From the NCBI GenBank assembly GCA_003550325.1, contig QKWP01000127.1, forward strand, positions 241,125 to 305,124: a DNA stretch of 64,000 nucleotides, given 5' to 3'. This DNA is from Gigaspora rosea. Lineage: Eukaryota > Glomeromycota > Glomeromycetes > Diversisporales > Gigasporaceae. The notes beneath the pieces are model-generated. The model saw only the letters and a program-made list of their open reading frames with translations. It was not told the origin of the DNA and ran no database searches. Positions within the stretch are counted from its first letter, which is position 1, and every line of letters starts with the position of its first letter. Of the stretch, positions 56,948-64,000 are shown piece after piece. Position numbers and translations under genes: made by a program.

Positions 56948-58164
56948 GTGCAGTATGTGATGCTATGCAGAACCAGTATGATCATGTGTGCTAGGTAAGG
57001 AAAACCTTTCACTAGCTTTTAATTATATTTTATTGAACTTAATCTGTTTGATTTATTTAATTGATACAAAATATAATTGGAAAGCCTGATAATTGTTAAA
57101 GTGAATATAATTTAAATGATTATATTTTGTTAATCATACATGTAATTCTCAAAACACAATTATTAAAGGGAACAAATTAACTTCATACTATTTACAGTTA
57201 AACATACATTCTTTTGAATCACAAATGTTATAGTAAACAGAATTAAACTTCACACATATCTTGGTAATTTACATTCTCTTGAAACTCAATTATTAAAGTG
57301 AACTAAATTAAATTTCATATACACCTTCCTTGCACTATCATTGCAGCAACAGTCCTAATTACCAAATAAGAAACTCTTATATTGTTTAAATAGTCATGGA
57401 ACCCATCTGTATCTACTAATAAAATAATATATTACTCTAAAAAAAATGATAATTCAATTTAGTGTAATATTCACTAAAAAATTGTTACAAAACTTAATTG
57501 TTGTTCTAAAATATAAAATAGGTAAAGTTGTGTTGGTTTGTATTAGAATAAAATGATGTAATTTCTATTGTGAACTGTTGTAATACAAAACTTGCTTACC
57601 ACAGTAACAATAAAAGGCAAGTTAGTAAAAAAATTCTGTTACAATCTTATCTGACATACAATACATAATTAAGGTTGTTAATTTTGCATTTAAATTGCAA
57701 AATCTTGCCACAAAATTCCATTACTATTTAGTGTCCACAGTATGCAGTTAAAATTGAGTCAATTTGCATCATTAGTTACTGTAAAAAATTTTAATACAAA
57801 TCTTGCTCATTATTCCAGTAATATATAGCATGTTATTATAGAATAAGCCATTTCAGTTATGGCAAAAAGGTGACTTAGTTTGTATGAAAGTTATCGTAAT
57901 TTCTATTGTGAATTTCTATAAAAAATTCTGTTACCAACTTATTCAACAGTTAATATGTTTTAATGTTGAGTTTGCAACACATTATTGTGGCTTTTATCAA
58001 GAATTACTGTAAAAATTGTTAAAATTTCTGTAAAACTTGCTTGTTATTCAAAATGTAGTTAGGTTTGAGTTAGTTCGCATTGAAATTATTATAGTTTTAT
58101 CATGCGTTACTGTTATAAGCCTTATTATTTTGACAATATTACAGTATATAATTTACTAACACAT
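56948..58164 (-). mobile_element. Element C, copy 3 (inverted, cut by the Ty3-type element)
   Basis: On the plus strand it begins GTGATGCTATGCAGAACCAG, then TGTGTGCTAGGTAAGGAAAA and CCTGATAATTGTTAAAGTGA, the reverse complement of the right part of copy 1. It continues through periodic-repeat units (GTTACAAAACTTAATTGTTG, ATATATAGCATGTTATTA) and stops at the LTR at 58165. The rest of the copy may lie beyond the window on the far side of the retrotransposon. Confidence 0.55.
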
Positions 58165-58883
58165 TGTTACAGTAGGGAGGCCTTCTTTACTCCTTACTAT
58201 AACAACGACATGGCTACAGGGATCCTTTATCAGTTTATAGTGGTGTCCAAGAGGTAGGTATAATTTCTTAGTCTGTAAGAAATTATACTCTTCTCTAAGG
58301 GCAGTTCATGTGAATATTCAATGAGGAATTATCGATTTTACTATTACTTGATAATAAACTTGGTGTTATTTAAATAAATAGTTTCTTTATTAATAATCTA
58401 AGATAGGGCTATCCTTAGGTTTCTGTTCCTAAGAAATCCCAGTACAAGATGTATAATAAATATAAAGAGAAGTAGGGTGTCTTGGTCTAGTTTGACTAAG
58501 GGAAATTCTGTATCTTTAAATACATTTTAGAATAAGCGGTATAAGCGTTGATTTACAATAATAAATACTATAATCTACAAGAGCAACATAAGCATTATAA
58601 ACGGTATAAGCATTATAAGCGGTATAAGCGCTATAAGTGTCATAAGCGTTATAAGCGGTATAAGCGCTATAAGCGTTATAAGCGTGATAATCATTATAAG
58701 TGTTATAATCGTTATAAGCGTTATAATCGGTATAAGCGTTATAAGCGATATAAGTGTTATAAGCGGTATTAACTATTCTAACTTCTCAAGATAATAATAT
58801 AATACAATATAATAATAAAATATAATAATAAAAATGAAATAATAAAATAATAAGATAATATAATAAACTATCGTTTTATAACA
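58165..58883 (-). repeat. 3' LTR of the Ty3-type element
   Basis: In element orientation it begins TGTTATAAAACGATAG right after the polypurine tract and ends CCTACTGTAACA. It shares ends and an internal block with the solo LTR at 8906-9466. The left flank CACAT is the candidate target copy; the partner is outside the window. Confidence 0.85.
58535..58770. repeat. GGTATAAGCGTTATAAGC minisatellite in the LTR
   Basis: About 25 imperfect 9-base units of the type TATAAGCGG/TATAAGCGT. It lies at the position occupied in the related solo LTR by an AATAAAACAATAAAGC array. It produces a KRYKRYKRY-like open frame by chance. Confidence 0.85.
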
Positions 58884-61800
58884 TTTCCGTCCCCTTAAGA
58901 AAATTTACTCCATAAGAGCAGTATAAACTTCATCTTTCAGACTAGTCACTTGGGTCACAGAAAGGTAATTGGTTTGGTACATTAAGTCCTTGGGACAAAT
59001 TGTAAAGATTTTTCTAATTTTCTGGGCTCCTTTCCAGATGTCTTGAGTTTTCCGGTCTCCTTTTACCTTTTGAATTTGTTCTCTAATTTGGTCTCTATAT
59101 TCAGTCTGTTTCTCTATTATTGTTCCTAAATAATAATGGGCTTCAATGGTCTGTCTTTGTTCTCAGCGAGATTGTTTAAACTTAGGTAAGTCTTGAGGAT
59201 TTTATTAACTTGTGCGGTCCATGTTTCTCGAAGAAAAGGATTTGTTCAAGTGGTCTTTTGAGGGTTAAGAGTATGGGTCAAGTCTTTTAGCAATGGAGTT
59301 ATTGCTTTAGGTTTCTCAATCAGTTTTTTCGATAAGAGAGCTTCTATGTCTTCATCTAATGGTCGCAGTAATTCATTAAGTTCGACAAGGGGTTCTGTTT
59401 TTTCTTTTGGGGTAACATCAATTACCTGTTCCGGATATTGGTCATCCCATAGGATTACATTTTAACTAAAAATTTCTAAATTGTATTGGGCAGCAGGATC
59501 TTGTCTCCAAATAGAAAAAAGTTTCGAAGAGTGAGTATAGTATTGGGTTGTAGAGTGGTAGATTCCATTTTAGGGGTTTTAATAATATTTTAGGGAAATT
59601 TCAATCGGAGTGTAGGATTATATAAATGTTAGTGTAATACAAAGATTTTTATGGGGCTGTGTACAAAGTTTTACACAAATGTCACTCCCTTTCACAATAA
59701 ATTTCTTCCAGAAATTTCTAATTTTCAATTACAATTATAGGTTCCCATGTCTGTTTCTAGTAATATTTAGCAAGTCTATCACTATTATAATATTTCTGTA
59801 AGGTTTTTCCTTCCATATCTCGAAGTTTATAAGCACCATTGTTTAATTTCGCTTGAATTATAAAGGGGCCAATTCTTTTATCCTCAAATTTAGCAGAGCG
59901 AGACATTTCTATTTCTTTTCGTTGTATCCATACTTTTTCTCCAATTTCAAAGGTTTCTTCTTTCACCTTTTTATCGAAGTACTTTTTCTGTTTTTCTTGT
60001 GATTTCCTAGTATTTTCTCGGGCTTCTTCTTGTATGGTTGGCAATTTGTCTATTAATTCGTAAGCTCGTTGTAATATACTGTCTTGTATATTAATTTCTG
60101 TATCCTTAATTACTTTAGGATATACAGGAATAAGTGCTTCTATGGGTAGCGTGGCTTGTCTACCATAAACTAACTGGAATGGAGTGTATCCAGTAGTAGC
60201 ATGTCTCTTTGTTCGATAAGCTAAGAGAACAGCAGGTATGTGTAAATCCCAATCATCTGTTTCTTTTACTTTCGCGAGAGATTCACATAATGTTCGATTA
60301 AGTCTTTCAACCATTCCATTTGTCTGTGGGTGGTATGGTGAAGAGAATTTATGTTTGATGAGAAACTTTTCACATAGAATCTATACAGTTTCGCTAATAA
60401 AGTTTCTTCCTTGGTCAGAAAGTATAATCTTTGGAGTTCCGTGTCTACAGATAATTTCTTCAAAAATAAATTGTGCGAGAGTATTGGCTCCAGCATCAGG
60501 GACAGCTTTGGCTTCTGGCCATCTTGTTAGATAGTCGGTAGCAACAATGATGTAACGATTGGTTTGAGCAGTTATAGGTAAGGGTCCGACAAGGTCAATT
60601 CCAATCCTTTCAAAAGCACGTCCTATTTGGATAGGATGGAGAGGTTCTTTTCTGCGTCCTTTAAGTCTCTTTTGGCATGTTTCACAAGTCTTTACATATT
60701 CTTGGACGTCTCGATATATTTGATCCCAATAATATCGTTCAGCTATTTTATAGTACATAGCATCGGTTCCCAAATGTCCAGCAGTAGGGTGTTTATGCAT
60801 CATGTATAGGATCGGTTCTACTTCTGTCCATTTAATAACTCGAAAGGGGTGTTCTGGATCTTTTCGGTTCTTCTTATATAAGAGGTTATGTCTAATTTCA
60901 AAATATCTAGCCTGGTTAATTAGTTGTTTCTTTTCATAGTCTGTAAATTCGTCTGGTAACTTGTCTGATTCTAGGTAATCATAAAGTTGGCTATATCGGT
61001 TTAAATTCATGATTTAGATGATTTAAGTGTCTGGGTCGGTAGGCGTGATAGAGCATCAACATTAGAGTGGATTCTTCCAGGTTTGTGAAAGATTTCAAAG
61101 TTATAAGGTTGGAGTTTAAGAATCCATCTTCCAATTCTTCCTTTAGGTTCAGAAGTACGTAGCCATTTCAATGCTGAATGGTCTGTAACTAAGATGAACT
61201 TGGTAGCGCCTAGGTATTTATGAAAGTGTTCGATTGCCCATACTACAGCAGCACATTCTAGTTCGGTTGCGCCGTAGTTTACTTCTTCTTTTCGTAGACT
61301 TTTGCTTGCATAGGCAATGGGGTGTTCCTTATGATTTTGGTCCAATTGACTGAGAGTAGCACCAAATCCATAGTAAGAAGCATCGGTGGCCAAGATAAAG
61401 GTCTTTCTGAAATTAGGGTAGGCTAATATAGGGGCAGCAGTAAGTCGGTCTTTTAGTTCATTAAAAGCTTCCTGTTGAATATGGGTCCATCGATATGGTT
61501 CGTCTTTTTGTAACAATCGATTTAAGGGTTTAGCAATAGCAGAGAAATTTTGGATAAATTGTCTATAGTATCCAGCTAATCCCAAGAATGAGCGAAGTTG
61601 GGTTATATTCTGCGGTGGTTGGATCTTTTGTACGGCTTCAATTTTGGTAGGGTCAGGGGCTATTCCACTAGGTGCAATTATATGGCCTAAGAAGGGTAAT
61701 CTTTGCATCCAAAAGTTACATTTCTCGATATTAAGTCGCAAACCAGCTTGTTTGATTCTGTGAAACACTTCATTCAAGTGCTTCAGGTGGTCATCGAATG

Positions 61801-64000
61801 TTCGAGAGTATACTATAGTATCATCCAAGTATACTACTACAAATTTCCAAGCAATCCCTTCATAAACTCGGTCCATTAGTCTTTGGAACGTAGCAGGGGC
61901 ATTACAAAGTCCAAAAGGCATCACATTGAACTCGTAAGTTCCATAGCGAGTTACAAAAGCAGTCTTTTCTTTATCACGAGGGTGCATAGCTACTTGCCAA
62001 TATCCACTTGCAAGGTCCAAAGTAGAAAACCAATGCGATCCAGCAAGAGTATTTAACATTTCATCAATATGAGGTAGAGGGTATGCATCCTTTTTAGTAA
62101 CATTGTTAAGTTTTCGGTAGTCTACACAGAAGCGTAGTTTGCCATTTTTCTTCTTGACTAGAACAACAGGGGAAGTCCAGGGACTATTCGAAGGCCGGAT
62201 AAGTTTATGTTTCATCATTCGTTGGATTTCCTCTTTAATAAATGTCTGTTCACTTGGAGGTATAGAATAGGGTCTAGAGCGAATGGGTGGTACATCTTCT
62301 GTAAAAATACGATGAGAAACTAAGTCAGTCCTTCCTAATTCATTAATGTCTGTTGCGAAAATGTCTGCAAATTTCTCAAGTAAGTGTCTAAATTTAAGTC
62401 CTTGGTCTGCAGCAAGAGGACCTGTGTTTAATGAAGTAGTTGGGGTCAACGTATATTCCTCATAGGGGATAAGGGTGTCTATACTATATACAGGGGTAGG
62501 TACTAAATTTATAGGGTGTTCAGGGGGTTTAAGGGGTCTGTTAATACAGTTGTCTGAGTCAACAGGTAGTTTGCCATCATGCCTAGGATTATCTAAAAAT
62601 TTGTATTTGCGAACAGGGTAGCAAGGGTTTCAGTTCTCTGTTGTAGGTACTGGGTGTCTTGGTGAATAAGGCAAAGCAATTGTTGATTAAAGTTTTCAAG
62701 TTTTTGGACTTGTTGTTGAAGTTGTTCAATGGTCTGTTTCTGTTGGACAACTTGTTGTTGTAATGTTTCAAAAACTTCGATAGTGACAATAGTTTGGTCA
62801 TTTTGAGTAGGTTCTAGTAGTATAGTGTCTGGTTCTGGTTCGAATATTGGTAGTGGTAGAGGTACACATTCTGTACAGTATCCATCATGTTCATCGAGTT
62901 CTTCCTGGTGCTTAACATGAAGACATTCCTTGCAGAGGTCAATAGGTATGTCTGCGAAGTTCCTTTTAAGGTTTGCAAGAGCAGTTTCTTTACAGATTTC
63001 GGGATGGCTAGTGTCAAAGGAAATTTCAAGGGTCTGTTGTAATTGAAATTCTTCATCCTCTTCTAATATGCCATGTTCAGCACGAAGTACTAATTGCATT
63101 TCTTCCTGACTCCAAGGATGGTTAATACGATAGTCATTAAAGGTTCTAAGGCTTCAGTCAGGCTTTGGTTCAATTCTTGTAAAAAAATCTTTGCAAGTCG
63201 GAAGATACAGGTCTGGTTCATTTTATAATGAGATCCAGCACTTCTGTTGGACTCAGTATAATGTCTGATTCTGGTCCACAAATTATAATTTGAATTGTAA
63301 AGAACATCCTGTCCTGCTTTATAAGCATAGAGGTGTTCAAGGTCACAAAACCAAAGGGCTTGTTCTAGGCTTTCTAGATTATTAAACTTAGAGGTAGGTC
63401 TAGTTTCTCCACAGATTTTACATTGGACAAGGGTTCCACGTCCTTCTCCATGATTATAATAATATATGCGTTGAGGGTCATCAGGTGAGAGTTTATAATA
63501 GTAGTCAGAAACACATCCTCAGCAAACAAATTAATTGTTAAGAACTTGGAGGTCTTCTGGTCTATTTGGTTTCTTGCAGTGACAGCAGTGTTGAGTACGC
63601 CTTGTACTAAAGGTATACATTTGACGGGCTTCAATATCATCTGGATTACATCCACATTGGCAAATTCGGTTCTGTTCCTTAAGGGCTCCAAAAGAACAGT
63701 CAACGGCAATATGTCCAGATGCTCTACAGGTATGACAAATATTTTCAGGGCAGTTTCAGTACAAATGGTAATTACCATTGCAGGTACGGCAAGAGGTCCA
63801 CTTTGGTACTTGTTGTGGGCAGTGGACAGCAATATGTCCATCCTGTTGACAGCGATTACAACGGTTGGTAGAGCAGTTGGCAAAAAGATGTTCAGGTGAG
63901 CCACAATTGCCACATACACGAGGGTTAGGAGGGGCACGCTTTCTATGTCTAGCTGGTTGATAATCCATGGGTTGGTATCATCATCAGAGGTAGAGGTAAT

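Larger units (their letters stand above)
58165..64000 (-). mobile_element. Ty3-type LTR retrotransposon, 3' part (runs off the window)
   Basis: Minus-strand element with its 3' LTR at 58165-58883 and a polypurine tract AAGGGGACGGAAA (58884-58896). Going upstream there are an integrase (H2C2 zinc-binding part about 60,650-60,900; core with GIDLVGPLP and a later VERLNRTL block), then reverse transcriptase and RNase H (61007-62449, with FCVDYRKLN, LDLASGYWQ and the YLDD active site). Next comes a coiled-coil, Gln-rich frame with CxxC pairs (62593-63099), and CX2CX4HX4C zinc knuckles near 63780-63930. Antisense sequence between integrase and LTR (about 58,980-59,580) also looks coding, with no known domain. 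Long open pieces suggest a fairly young copy, but it is broken, with a few breaks in the visible part. Confidence 0.9.

Noticed and set aside
58548-58772. 74-codon YKRYKRYK-type frame
   Set aside because: It is the translation of the 9-base LTR minisatellite, which stays open because its unit length is a multiple of three.
63546-63899. Plus-strand frame opposite the zinc-knuckle region
   Set aside because: It is antisense to the retrotransposon's gag-like zinc-knuckle sequence and shows no domain of its own.

Overview
This 64 kb window is very AT-rich eukaryotic DNA with a single recognisable multi-exon host gene, surrounded by nested transposable elements. The short GT-AG introns, the MULE transposase with a SWIM finger and an N-terminal CxxC/CxxC pair, the USP7-like gene, the Ty3-type elements and the Polinton-type polymerase relic together suggest an arbuscular mycorrhizal fungus such as Rhizophagus (Glomeromycotina). 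That assignment is inference from composition and families and has not been tested by a search.

Layout. 1-6.6 kb: low-complexity A-rich DNA, small palindromic elements, a hAT-type MITE, a degenerate tandem repeat and a 525-base assembly gap (5671-6195). 6.6-11.8 kb: a heavily decayed Polinton-type DNA polymerase B fossil on the minus strand, later hit by a tRNA-derived SINE, several MITEs and a TIR element that itself holds a solo LTR. 12-19.6 kb: dispersed repeats, a foldback MITE, and the first copy of a ~2.4 kb non-coding element (here called element C) flanked by a degenerate periodic repeat. 19.6-22.6 kb: an apparently complete MULE with 45-bp terminal inverted repeats and a three-exon transposase. 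23.2-28.7 kb: the host gene, a full-length 24-exon USP7/HAUSP-like protein whose catalytic cysteine is glycine.

29-43 kb holds a long dispersed repeat with palindromes, a decayed unidentified gene, a pogo-like element, an inverted second copy of the A-rich composite repeat, and nested TIR elements. 43.6-47.5 kb is an LTR retrotransposon with gag-like but no pol-like sequence. 48-58 kb contains two hAT-type non-autonomous elements, a second copy of the long dispersed repeat carrying two MITEs, and the second and third copies of element C. 58.2-64 kb is the 3' part of a Ty3-type element on the minus strand that runs off the window.

No operon-like or co-functioning gene set is visible. The main biological points are the predicted pseudo-deubiquitinase, the complete MULE, and a readable insertion stratigraphy in which target-site duplications show which element landed in which.
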